DNA from: Agrypnia vestita
Taxonomy: Eukaryota; Arthropoda; Insecta; Trichoptera; Phryganeidae
Direction: 5' to 3'
Assembly (NCBI GenBank): GCA_016648135.1
Contig: JADDOH010000463.1
Coordinates: 124,001 to 188,000, forward strand
DNA: 64,000 nucleotides
In this document: positions 52,438 through 63,524 of the stretch, in pieces
How the letters are laid out: every line of letters starts with the position of its first letter
Numbering within the stretch: the first letter of the stretch is position 1
Notes under the pieces: generated by a model
Database searches by the model: none
Seen by the model: only the letters and a program-made list of their open reading frames with translations
Told to the model about the DNA's origin: nothing
Made by a program: the position numbers and the translations under genes

Positions 52438-53015
52438 CACCTTGGTGTGGCATTATGGGACCGAGTGAGAAGTGTCGACGTAAGGGATACCCTTGGAGTG
52501 GAGCCGTACCTTTAACGAAGTATCAATTAAGGTGGACTTGGACACGTCTTACGAATGCCAGAGAAGCGACTGTCTGTGACAAAAAAAAATACGAATGGAT
52601 TACGAAAGATTGGGCTTTGATTAGTCAACCAGAGCCGAAGCGGGACAAGACAGAGAAAGACGGTAGTGTCTTGTTGGGTCTTTCGGCCTCCGATCGTCCC
52701 AGGATACGGCAAACGAAGATGATGACGAGAAACCTTTTTAAATACATATTTCGCGCCCGAGCTGGTTGAGTTACAAGTAACAATAATAATTTTAGTTTTA
52801 AACATTTTTTGATGATAAATATTCAAAATTATTTATAAAAAAATATTCGAAACAATACGTCTAAAACAACTCGATGTCTGAAATTACTTTAGACGTCGTT
52901 CGAAAGATGGCGTTAAACAATGGTGTAGATTTTGCGTCGGTGGCGTAATTAGTCGTTTTTTTAATTCATTTTTTTCATTAAACATATATTCAATAGAATA
53001 AATAAATAATTAACA
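52438..53015 (+). other. Unclassified; open frame 52377-52769
   Basis: A 130-codon plus-strand frame starts inside the right arm of the palindrome and ends at 52769. It is basic and Trp-rich in its first half (KYQLRWTWTRLTNAREA) but I recognise no family. It could be a relic coding piece or chance. The rest of the stretch is AT-rich. Confidence 0.25.
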
Positions 53016-53265
53016 AAATAGTAAAGAATGTAAAGCTGATCTCAGTATCTTCTTCGTTACTGGGGATCGTGATATTTTTCCTCCACCTTTCTCTGCAGCC
53101 CGCGTTTCGGACAGCAGTTCCAACAGGTCTTAAAAGGGGGTTGCAGTCAAGTGGAACGAAACGACAGAGTGGAAATATAGATATATGATGCGAGCGTTGA
53201 TGGCACAGCAAATAGAGGACGGCAGCAAAACTTGGCATAGCAATATAAACCAGATTCTGGAAGAT

Positions 53266-53453
53266 AAAGCCCGGTCGCCGAAAAGAGAGAATTTCGTACA
53301 TTGACCCTGCGCTACGTCTCCTTGCCGCTCGCGCGAGCACGCTCGCACGCTGTGCCTGTGCGAGCGTGACAGCAACATATTTGTGCGCGAGCGACAAGGA
53401 TACGTAGTGCAGGGTCAATGTACGAAATTCTCTCTTTTCGGCGACCGGGCTTT
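53266..53453. repeat. 188-bp palindromic foldback with TA flanks
   Basis: AAAGCCCGGTCGCCGAAAAG on the left and CTTTTCGGCGACCGGGCTTT on the right, with the arms pairing for about 90 bp through TACATTGACCCTGCRCTACG and a CG-rich tip. If the ends are AAGCCCGG, the flanks are TA on each side (gaTA...TAgt), the Tc1/mariner rule. Arms differ at only a handful of positions, mainly near the tip. Size is almost equal to the palindrome 0.9 kb away, but the sequences are unrelated. Confidence 0.85.
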
Positions 53454-53463
53454 AGTCACGTTA

Positions 53464-54073
53464 GGGGCCATCCATAAATTACGTCACACGTTAAGGGGGG
53501 GTCGACGAATTGTGACATTGTGTGACAAGGACTGAGAGGGGTCCTAAGTTTCGTGACGTCACATTTCAAAATCTAAAACAATTTAATAAAAACGGTTATA
53601 TAGTTCAATTGTACGCGATAGAGGTAGGCGCGAGAGGTTTATCGGCAAAAGCCCTATACGTCTTACTGAAAGATCTTGGCTTATCCAGATCTTCCGTTAG
53701 TTCCATATTAGAATGCGTATCGAAAACGGCACTAACGGAGTCTTATCGGATTTGGTTAGGCAGGGAGAGAGACCGAAACAGTGGAGATGAGTGCTGATGC
53801 ATCATAAGGGGGCCCTCAAACCTACACCTGGGTCACAAGTCCCAGCACTGTTCTCGGCTCCCCTCTCTGCAATGCGATGGACCCGGCACCCGCGCGGTGA
53901 ATCCATCGAATGCTAAGTGTTTCGTCTATTCGTCAATTTCTAAATATAAAATTGCTAAATATGTGACGTCACACTAGGGAGGAGGGGGTCTTACAAATGT
54001 GACCAACTGTGACAAGGACGGGGGAGGGATCAAAAAATCACGAAATTAGTGTGACGTACTTTATGGATGACCC
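53464..54073. mobile_element. TIR element with GGGNCATCCATAAA ends
   Basis: Left end GGGGCCATCCATAAATTACG and right end, reversed, GGGTCATCCATAAAGTACG, both followed by TCACAC and then GTGACAAGGACNG further in. These TACGTCACAC-type ends are inverted repeats of a DNA transposon. A clear target duplication was not found. The centre holds a LINE fragment (53560-53800) instead of a transposase. Confidence 0.7.
53560..53800 (+). pseudogene. LINE ORF2 C-terminal fragment inside the TIR element
   Basis: The plus strand reads QLYAIEVGARGLSAKALYVL then LKDLGLSRSSV and ESYRIWLGRERD before a stop. The pattern IEVGARGxxxxSxxxLLkxLGLxxxxxxxxxxxxSxxALxxSyxIWLxR is a C-terminal tail seen in a group of non-LTR retrotransposon polyproteins. 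The RT core is absent. GC-richer 3' sequence follows to about 53930. Confidence 0.6.
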
Positions 54074-54180
54074 TTGGAAGCCTCGATAACCGAAGTGCTT
54101 GCATATGAAAACTTATGAATGTGAAGAATGCGGCGCTCTATCCATTTTACTCGTTCTCTCGGGTAATGCGTAGTTAGTTA

Positions 54181-54485
54181 GTAATCGGTTAAAAGTATCT
54201 TATTAGCTATTTCCTTCCTTGGTAGGTAATTGAGATGGCCTTTACCAAATTCTAGGAACCCTGGGTAAGGCAAATTGGACTTTCTATTATTACTATTTAT
54301 ACCTGCTACGAACTATGTTTTGTATTTGTGGCCTATAGACGCACGTAATTATCTCGTGGTTTCATAAATACGCAGGTCGATTTTTTACTCATGGCAATGA
54401 ACAACGATCAATAGACACTAATAATAATAAGGAATCTGAATATTCCGAGTTTTTTCAAAATTTTCAAGAACACAGTACTGGATTT
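54181..54485. other. No recognisable feature
   Basis: Ordinary mixed sequence. Confidence 0.3.
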
Positions 54486-54491
54486 TTATCC

Positions 54492-54829
54492 CAGGGGACA
54501 TCATTAATCAAGATATATTACAGATGTCTCATAGAGACGAAATTATATTTTTTAATGAGAAAGAAAGTATGGAAATCTTTGGGTTTTCATAGGGCTTACG
54601 ACCTATCATACGGCTGGCTTAAGTAATCACTTTACACAATGTAACGTTCACCATTTCCACCCTTGATAGAATACCACGTCTATAAAATTTTTGGATGTTG
54701 TATATATATTTAAGTTTTACAACCCGTTTCACATAAGTGTTGTAATTATCATTTAGCGCTATCGGCGTCCAAAGCTTTTTCATTCCCTTAATCAAATACA
54801 TATGTCACTAATGAGGTATCTGTATGATA
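54492..54829 (+). repeat. Foldback family with CATAGGGCTTACGACC core, copy 4 (most complete)
   Basis: Left arm ATATATTACAGATGTCTCAT faces right arm ATGAGGTATCTGTATGATAT. Between them lie TTCATAGGGCTTACGACCTA, GTAACGTTCACCATTTCCAC and CCAAAGCTTTTTCATTCCCT. No coding sequence; about 340 bp. The best copy for defining the family. Confidence 0.65.
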
Positions 54830-57800
54830 TTTTTTGTTTGCTGTAAGTGTAAATATTTTTTAATTACAATGGTACGTAAACCTGTTTAAAATTTAATTAT
54901 TTTATGAGTAGGGAATGAAATAATATAAATCACATGTTAATGATAATATTGACTGGAGAAAATTTTTTGGCCAAAATTGAAAAGTATATTTCATTATTTT
55001 AATATAATTTCAAGAATTTTCGAAAAGACTTGCATTCAATTTAAAACAACAACACACTGCGAGCGGTCGTGCAGTATACATGACCGATAGCGTCAAGTGC
55101 GTTGTTACATTATTACCTAGCGCGAAGCGGTCACGTAACTTCGTCTCTTTCCCTCTCGCAGCACATCTTTGAAGTGCCGTGACCAAAAAATCAACCTGTA
55201 CCCGCGATTCTTGTGTGATATGTACTTTTGTGGAAAACACAATGAATAAACCGCATATTTGTCAAATGTGGAAACGAAGTCGTTCGCTTGGACATGTTGA
55301 TATTTGATCATCATTTTCGTATCCGAATCTCAGGAGGGTTGAGTGCCTTGGCGTTTCCATCCTCCTCGGTCTTGTGCCGTTTCGGTGTTCGCTGACCAAC
55401 AAGACTCAATCTGTCTTCGTGGGTATTTATTTATTTTTAGCTGCACAGAGACAGTGAAGAGGTTTTGTGTGGTCACCTCGTCGCGCCGCTCACTCAGCGT
55501 CAGCGGCGTAGCGAGGTCGCTTTAGCATTAAAATAATGCCGAAGTGATTGGCGAAAGTGTAGGGCCAATATGGAATGTATCCAAACCACCTTATTTGGAA
55601 TCTTTCTGTATGAAGAAGTCTTTCTGTATGTCTCATGAAAAATCATTTCGCAGAATAGATGATTGATCTCACCTTCTCTGTGGGGACCCATTTCTGGTGG
55701 CCTTATATTTCAGTGGGCCTAAACACAATGGTATGTTTGTTCAACTCGAACTTTTGTCACCGCGCTATAAAGGAAACGCGGTGGTGTTGAAAATAATATA
55801 ATATTTCTATTTGAGATAGTCGTGGGTTCAACGAAACCAAAAATCATAATTCCAAAAAAAGAGAGACACCTGACTTCTTAATTTAAAGAAGATAATTTGC
55901 GTAGTTTGACAAAAAGGGTTGTGAATAATAATTTGACGGAGCGCACGCTCAGAGGTGCAACATATACCCGGGAATATTGGGCGCACTGTGGACGCCTACA
56001 ATATGGTGCAGAAAAAAATGACTTAGTCAAAATTTAAATTAACAAAAACAGATTGGACAAAGTAGACTATAAAAGTAAATTTATCACAGGTACCTCCTAA
56101 TCTTTTATCATTTTCTAAATAACTCCAAATGCAGAACATCTAGGGAACAATAAATACTCAAAGTAAAAATATATGGCTGAACCATATCAGATTTCCAAAA
56201 TACGTTAAAATAAAATACAAAATAAATTAAGAAAATTAAGTCACAGCGTCCCGAGGAAAATGTAATGTAGCTGACGCCATATTTATGGAAACTTTTTTTG
56301 TCGAATCGTTCGTATAACTTTCCATATAAACGAGGCAAGCTAAATTCAGTAAAGAATTTTGGTTTATTCGATGTAGGAATTTTGATAAGGAACGCGTAAT
56401 GACAAAGCGAACTGCGAAAAACACCTAGGTTACCAAAATATAAAATCGATTACGGGCAAACAAAACCATTTATTTTTGTGTATGTACCTACCTATAAAAT
56501 TTTCTGAGGTCAAATAATGATCATAATATTTACAGAAAATATGATTTTCATTATTTTCTATTTTCAAACACTTTAAGTTTTATGACACAAACATTCATAA
56601 ATCATAAACAATCGTTGACAATATAAAGATTAAAGAAATGCACGAAAGCCCAGGAACAAAACACGAAATGGCCTACCTTACGTGCACTCAAACAATGAAA
56701 AAAACCAAATCGCTCTGTCCCCTTCGATTATATTAGCTTTACAATAAAAAATAACATAAAAAACCTCACCCCAATAATCCGGTTTATTCATTCTTCAAAA
56801 ACAAAACATACACAAGTAAAAAACCTTTGGATCATTTCGTCCCGAGAACCCAACAACCGTCTGGCCATCCAAGTTATGGGACGAGAAACACCCAGTCCAA
56901 ATATCAACCAGATAGGAGCTCTCAAACTAAATAAAACCTGAAAATCAAATCGTCCAACTTACCATATTAAGCGCAGATGTTAATCCATTGCGAAAACACA
57001 TTTTCACTATCATTCACCCATTTTCAAAATCACAAACTACTCAATACTTCAGAACGCGAAAAACACAAGCATCACCTTTTTTGTGTACGGCAAGACTAAC
57101 TGCAGCGAAGTTACGCTGAATCGACTCTGCAATAAGTGATGCCAACTACACGGTTTGCAAAGGGCGTAAACCGAGTAATCCTACAAACTTGGCAAGCGGT
57201 CGGTTTGAGTTCACGATATTGTTTCATATTTTTTAAATCCATACGATAATATTAGTTTATTGAAAAATATGTATCAATCAGTGAATAAATGTTGAGAAAT
57301 TATCAGAATTTATTATTAGTATGGAATAAATATATTACATGAATGATAATATTTTACATGTGAAGCCATGTGCCTATCTTCACTATAGGTAATCAATGAC
57401 TCAAATTTCACAACTTTAAACATAAAATGATTTCTGTAATAAGTATTACTATAATTGAAATAGTCAGATATCACAATAAATAAGACCGATATTTTACAGA
57501 GTACTATGATTTCATTTCATAAATCATGAAAATTTCAATACTTCAAAATATAATATATTATTTAGATATTTGATTTAAGCCGGATTCATATTCAAGTTGA
57601 CAGGAAAATGATTACAGGCGGATTGAAAAGATTTAAATATCTAATAAACTGAAATAGTACATTATTATTCATTTTAAAAATTTTATATTTATTCAAATCA
57701 ATAAAAAAGTATGTATACGTATTTTATATATAATTAATATTATGGTCCTCGTCTAGTTAAATAACCATTAATTTGTAAATTTAAATGAATTCGTCTTGTA

Positions 57801-58390
57801 TTAAACCTCCGCTAGCCGTATCTAATATAAAACTGTTAGATGCAATGCATCTGACAAATACAATGACCCAAAAAATAAAGAATTGCTTATATTTTCTCAA
57901 GTTTCGAAATAAATGTGTGTGTGAATACGTACTTGTAAGAACACATAATTATTCTGTGATTTTTACCAATATTGAAGTAATTAAAATAATAACAATTCAA
58001 TAACTGTTATAAATTATGTGAGGAAAACCTTAAATTTTTAGAGTCATGTTATATTTTTGTATATAATATGTTGGTAATATATAATTTTAAGTTTTAGCGA
58101 CAGTTATTTATTTATAAATAATTTTGTATTTTATATTATATAAAAGCTCTAAATTGAGTTTTTACATAATATAAAAAAGAAAATGGCATAGTACATAATA
58201 ATATGTACATAATAATAAAATTATAAAAAATGACGTAATATCAACAAATTAATATAAATACAATAAGTAATTATTAAGAAGAATATAATAAAAAATGAAA
58301 AAAATATTAACAAGACGAATAAAACAAATGTGGGGTATGAAAACAAAGGTAGCAATATACAAATAAATAAATAAATGTTTTGAATGCAGT
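54830..58390. other. Long stretch without recognisable genes
   Basis: Slightly GC-richer at 55010-55530 and at 55740-55980, AT-rich elsewhere. Short frames on both strands lack motifs. No repeat shared with the rest of the window was noticed. It may be old unique intergenic or intronic DNA. Confidence 0.3.
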
Positions 58391-58393
58391 CAC

Positions 58394-58530
58394 CGAGGAT
58401 TATTAATTTAGAATGTACTGAATTCTAGATTTAACGTATCTATCCCTTTCAAAATCATGTTTCCTATTAATTACAGAGAATATTTCCTATAAAATATCGA
58501 ATTCAGTACATTCTATAGTAGTGATCCTCG
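58394..58530. mobile_element. 137-bp foldback MITE
   Basis: CGAGGATTATTAATTTAGAA and, reversed, CGAGGATCACTACTATAGAA, both followed by TGTACTGAATTC: 32-bp inverted ends with a few mismatches. AT-rich centre. No coding sequence. Confidence 0.65.
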
Positions 58531-60685
58531 ATGATTTTTTTTGGATATTGCTGCCTTTGCCTTTGTACCCTTCAAATAGTAGATCAAGTACATATATAGG
58601 CAAACTATAAAATAGAAGATAAGTAGATTTGTCTTTTTATGTGTAGTGTACGAGCATTATATCAACATATCTATATTGATTACCTAGGCGGTGCAATATA
58701 TATAGACGAATTCGTAATACAATTAGCAAAAAATAATTTTTACACAACAAAAATAACCTCTATATTTATAACCTCAATATTTATCAAAATATATCATATT
58801 TCTTCAATTAAATATTAAGAAGTCATTAAGACCAAGAAATTTGATTAATAGGAATATTTGATTTTATTTTTTATATAACTTTCTTTACATATATATCATA
58901 TAATAAAAATAAATATAAATAAATATATGCCAATTTAAATTAATACTTGGACAGGATATGTCTGAATATATTAACTAAATCTAAAATTAAAAATTATAAT
59001 TAATTTTTTACAAATGTTCCGTGCTGGTGTTGTTAATTCAATGTGAATTGGTTTTTTCAATAATAAATATTATAATGATGAAAAACCGAGTCAGGTACTT
59101 GACAAATGTAATGTGGTAACACCGAAGGTTTACATCATAGAAAAAGTTGTTTTCGTCTGTTTCATAGATAATAGTCGTCCATTTCAATCTGTCAGTTATA
59201 TTATCTTTTTTATGGTCTGTTTCGGTCTGCTTTCATTATTCTTGTTCATTGCATTTATATTGTCTCTATTGCATGTCTTTTTCGAACTTCAGTTTTGTTA
59301 ATGCTTACTTAATACTTAAATATTTTTCAGTTTAACTTTCTCGCTTCTCTGATATTTTTTCGTTTTAATATGTTCCTGTGATAAATAAATTGCAAGCTAT
59401 TTCTCAAACACTTCGCGTCATTATAGGTGAGTCTTTGAGGTTACCTGAAAACCGTAATTATTTTTTCAATCTTACACACTTATATAATTATTCTGTGATA
59501 TTTACAGATTTGTGTCTTACCTCACTTACAAAAGTACATGGAAGATTGTCAATCAAGACATGTCAATTCGTATATTCAGAATCTTGGAGCGGTGCAAGCG
59601 ATGAAAATACATTATTATGAGGAGCAGTTGCAGGAGGTGTTCAACTATATAAGGTAGACACACTGCTAAACTTATGACTATAATCCGACAAACTTAACCG
59701 GAGAATAGACAAGGGGGCCCCAATCAGTATAGTGTTGTCCGCAGTGTATAAATTATCTTATTTTTCTAACTTGATCAATTTGTTAATCAATAATATTTTA
59801 TTGATCGACAATTCGTCAATTCTAAATGTTCAGGTCTAAATATTCAACAATCGGTATGCATACAGTAGGCAAACCGAGAAGCGGTGATTCTTTCTTAACT
59901 GTATGAAATTCATGTACCTTTTGCCTGATAACTCCCAAATCAGGTTATGTTATCAACATCAATTTTTCCATTAATCTTTCTGCTTTTTTGTCGGGTGTAT
60001 ATTTTATTTTAGTAATGAATTTTTTTGTTCTTTTTACGTAAATTAATATAGTTTAATATTTAAAATAAGGAAACAATTTATTGTACTATTTCTATGAGAG
60101 TCAGAGATTCGTGTATAAAGAAAAGGAGTATTGCAGGTATAAAGTATAAATATGCATTATTTAAGTAGTACAAAATAGAACTGAATGTAAACAATGATTA
60201 CTTAATCCTCTTTAAAAATTTTGTAAGTTGTTCAGAAATAAGACAAAATAAGATTCAGAAACACCTGAAAAAAAGTAAATAAATAAGTAATATGTATTTA
60301 TATGGAAAATCATTAAATTACATGGCAGCACCAAAACAAAACAGCAGCAATGCGTCTATAAACATAATCAAACGGCATAATTGAGGGTTTTTCATAATTG
60401 ATGTTTTTCCTTTTCAAAAAACGCAATTAATAATTGTCATCTGGTATTCTGAATTTGACGTTGTTTGATGTTTCTTTGACATTTATTTGTGAGGTTGTTT
60501 TAAGTATGTACTTCAAACCATAAAAATATCAGTGGCTTGTATCAAGATATGTTTATGAATATTTGTATGTTTTTATAAGAAATAATTTTAAAAAGTTTCA
60601 TTAAAAGCATTTTTTCCTATGTTGTAAAACTACCACACTATGCGTGAATTTGGATGCATACATTTTTAGATAATAAGATGAATTA
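58531..60685. other. AT-rich stretch without recognisable genes
   Basis: Very AT-rich, with TATA-type low complexity near 58870-58930. Frames at 59113-59301 and 59378-59620 show no domain. Confidence 0.3.
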
Positions 60686-60689
60686 AAAT

Positions 60690-60885
60690 AATAAGCTGTC
60701 CAATGCTAAGATAGAAGACTTTATAAATTGTTACATGAATGATGGATACGAGTCTGATGGTAAAGATCCAGATACTGATACTATTTTATGGTCTAGAAGT
60801 TGAATGTTTATTTTATGGCCAGATTTTATGGTCCAGAAGTTGAATCGCATGTTGAAGATGAAAAAATTCCAAACTCTCCTATTTA
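60690..60885 (+). pseudogene. Acidic N-terminal coding remnant, possibly piggyBac-like
   Basis: Plus strand: NAKIEDFINCYMNDGYESDG then KDPDTDTILW, a stop, and, in a shifted frame, GPEVESHVEDEKIPNSP. The acidic DGYESDG texture is like the N-terminus of transposases of piggyBac type, but this is weak evidence because no catalytic motif follows: a LINE in the opposite direction starts at 60885. Confidence 0.25.
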
Positions 60886-61385
60886 ATTTTATTTTCTTCT
60901 TCTACCCCTTATGCTATTGGGTCGGGGTCCCTGCACCGCATAAGAGGTTCCAATTCTTCCTATCTTGGGCTGCGCTCTCCACGTCAGCCCAAATTTAATC
61001 GCAACCTTGCTTCGCAGCAGTCCTCCACCTGTTTCCGCCAGCTCCTTCTAAGACGGCCCCTCGGTCTTATGCCTTCTCGTCTTGCCTGGGATACCCACTT
61101 TGGCAGTCTATCTGTCGGCATCTGCAAGATATGACCCATCCACCGTAGCTGTGATTTCTCGATAAATGTCAATAAGGGTTTCGCTTCGGGACTTTCTCTA
61201 ATTTGCGTGTTTCTGATTTTGTCCCTCCTGGTAAATCCTACTATTCCTCGTAGAAATCCCATCTCGGCGGCCTGCAGCCTTGAGAGGGTTCTTTCGGTCA
61301 AGATCCAGTGCTCGTGGCAATACACTAAGGTTGGCCTGAAAGCTGATTTGAATACTGCCAACTTTGCTCGCTGGCTGAGCTCCGC
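60885..61385 (-). pseudogene. RTE-like LINE C-terminal fragment, opposite direction
   Basis: The minus strand reads VYCHEHWILTERTLSRLQAA, EMGFLRGIVGFTRRDKIRN, KSQLRWMGHILQMPTDRLPK and RPRGRLRRSWRKQVEDC. This is the full C-terminal order of RTE-like ORF2 (VLxYGxExWxLtxR..SRLqAxEMxFLRxI.G.tRrDrxRN...LRWxGHvxRMp..RlPk...GxRxRGRPrxxW...V). The coding part (60984-61361) is open through 125 codons, so this copy is rather young. An A-rich GAAGAAGAAAATAAAA tail lies at its 3' end near 60890. Confidence 0.85.
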
Positions 61386-61415
61386 TTTTCTAATTACGGG
61401 ATAATACAGGGATCA

Positions 61416-63420
61416 TTGGTATGTGAATTTGATAATAATTACGATGTGGACAAAGTGTGGAAAAAAATAAAAGATACAATAAACACAGCAGCAAATGAAG
61501 AAATAGAAAGAATAAGACCGCAAACCAAGAGAGAATGGATCACAGAATATATCCTGAAAATAATTGAAAAGAGGAGAACGAGAAAAACTCTACAACAGAA
61601 GAAGGAAAAAGAAATTACAGAATGCTGAGAAACAAAATCGATAGAGAATCCAAAAAGACGAAGGAGTACTATTTACAAGAAAAGTGTATGGAAATAAACA
61701 GAAATATTGAACAGAGAAAGCTGGAAACAGCATACTCTGAAATAATTTTTTTTTCAATTATAAAACTAAAACAAAAGGTGCTATACAAAACCAAAACGGA
61801 AAACTCCTTTTCGAAGACGAATATATTGTACAAAGATGGAAAGCATATCTTGAAGAACTCTACAAAGGAGAGAATGCAATTACAGAGAATGATGCTGTGG
61901 AAACAGAATCGGATCCAGAAAACTTGCTATTTTGCTATTTTGAGAAGTGAATTTGACACTGCCATTTCAAGATTGAAAGATAATAAAACACCAGGAATAG
62001 ATAATATTTCATCAGAACTGCTTAAATATGCAGGCAGCGGCACAATTGATACACTATACAGACTTGTTTGCAAAATATATGACACAGGAGAAATATCTAA
62101 GAATTTCATTAAATGCTTAATAAAAACACTACCAAAGAAACCTGGCACAACTAAATGCGAGCAGCACAGAACCTTAAGTCTGATATCGCATGAATCAAAG
62201 GTACTGACAAACTAATAAAAATAATTATGGAAAGAGCGGAAACGAAGATTGAAATTGTACTTTCGGACGATCAATTTGGCTTTAGAAGAGGAACAGGCAC
62301 AAGAGACGCAATTCTTAGTTATGAGATTTATTCTAGTAAAGATTTATTCTAGAAAAGATTTATTCTAGAAAAGACTTATTCTAGAAAAACGAATAAGGAA
62401 AAGCAAAAACACATACGTGGTTTTTATAGACCTGGAAAAAGCCTTCGACAAGGTAGACTGGAAGCAGCTTTTTAAAGATCTCAACAAAATAGGGCTAAGA
62501 TAGACGCACAATATGGAGCTTATATAAAAATGAAACTGCTGTAATAACATATGGAGACAGCAGTGCTGAGGCAAGTGTTGGCCAGGGAGTAAGACAGGGT
62601 TGCTCGATGTCACCAGCATTGTTCAATTGCTACATACAACTGAGAGATTGGCCCGGCGTGAGAATCCAAGGACAAAAAATTGACATGATCAGATATGCCG
62701 ACGATATTGCACTGCTTGCAAAGTCGGAGCAAGAATTGAACGAGGCTCTGAGAAAGACAGAAAAAGTTTTGGCAGACAAAACAAAGTGCATGGTTGTTGG
62801 AAGAGAAGAAGTGTCGACAAATGTTGTTTTGAGTGGCATCGCTTTCAAACAAGTCAAAGAATTCACATATTTGGGTAGCAAAATTTCCCAAGATGGCCGC
62901 TCAGAGGCTGACATCATAAGCAGAATGCAACAGGCAAGAGTCGCCTTTAACAAAAAATCCAAAATCGTGGAATCCCCCAACATAGATTTAAAAGGTTCGG
63001 AAAAACTTGATTAAAACTCTTGTCTGGAATGTGCTGATGTATGGCAGCGAACCATGGACCATTGGCCAGAGCACGTCCGGGAGACTAGCGGCCTTTGAGA
63101 TGTGGTGCCACAGGCGCATGGTGAGGATCCATTGGTCAGAACATATCCGAAACGACGAGGCGAAAAGAGGCGGCTCCTTAACAGAATCGCCCAACAGCGA
63201 GCAATTTGGATAGGCCATAATATAAGGCATCCCCGGGCTTGCTTTTAACCATCGTCGAGGGAAATGTCGAAGGCAACAATCGTAGAGGCCGCCCGAGATT
63301 AAGCTACGTAGACCAGGTTATTGGAGATGTGCGCTGTAGCACCTACCAAGAGATGAAGAGGCTGGCATGTGACAGAGAGGAGTGGAGAGGGCGAGTGCTT
63401 TTTGCAGACCAATCCTAGGA
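61416..63420 (+). pseudogene. RTE-like LINE ORF2, reverse transcriptase, multiply broken
   Basis: The order is that of an ORF2 lacking its N-terminal endonuclease. Pre-RT helices (61416-61950); KDNKTPGIDNISSELLKYAG near 61980 (RT motif 1); LPKKPGTTKCEQHRTLSLIS near 62125 (motif 2); DDQFGFRRGTGTRDAI at 62260; VVFIDLEKAFDKVDW with catalytic Asp at about 62420; GQGVRQGCSMSPALFNCY at 62580; RYADDIALLAKSEQEL with the YADD box at 62690; then TYLGSKISQDGRSEADIISR and VLMYGSEPWTIGQSTSGR with AFEMWCHRRMVRI (63007-63213) and RGRPRLSYVDQV near 63285. At least four frameshifts or stops (62215, 62330-62390, 62500-62640, 63010) inactivate it. Confidence 0.88.
62328..62392 (+). repeat. Short tandem repeat inside the RT pseudogene
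   Basis: Four adjacent near-copies of a 15-17 bp unit (AGATTTATTCTAGAAA, variants with TAGTAAA and GACTTATTC). It lies between the GFRRGT motif and VVFIDLEKAFD, where other family members have no such insertion. Confidence 0.75.
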
Positions 63421-63524
63421 TTACGACCCAAAAAAAAAACGGGATCATGCTACCTGGCTTACGGCTCCAATCCTCCTATCCAATTCACTTTCTTGCTTTC
63501 CATCCTGGGATTTTTACATCTCAA
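63421..63524. other. Junction with (ATT)n-like tail
   Basis: An A-run at 63430-63439 and ATTATTATTATTA at 63521-63535 lie between the LINE and the copia integrase. Either could be the LINE tail. Confidence 0.35.

Larger units (their letters stand above)
53018..54180 (+). pseudogene. RTE-like LINE 3' tail, copy 4, split by nested insertions
   Basis: The left piece ends at 53265 (AAACCAGATTCTGGAAGAT). The right piece resumes at 54074 with GCCTCGATAACCGAAGTGC and CTTGCATATGAAAACTTATG, running to GGTAATGCGTAGTTAG. Together they follow copies at 6875-7260 and 43665-44015 (CCAGATACTGG..., then GCCTCAACAACC). Between them lie a palindrome (53266-53453) and a TIR element (53464-54073). Another 90-bp foreign piece sits at about 53046-53140 within the left part. 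Confidence 0.65.

Noticed and set aside
52377..52769. 130-codon frame beginning in the palindrome arm
   Set aside because: No family resemblance and its start lies inside a repeat arm; kept only as unclassified.
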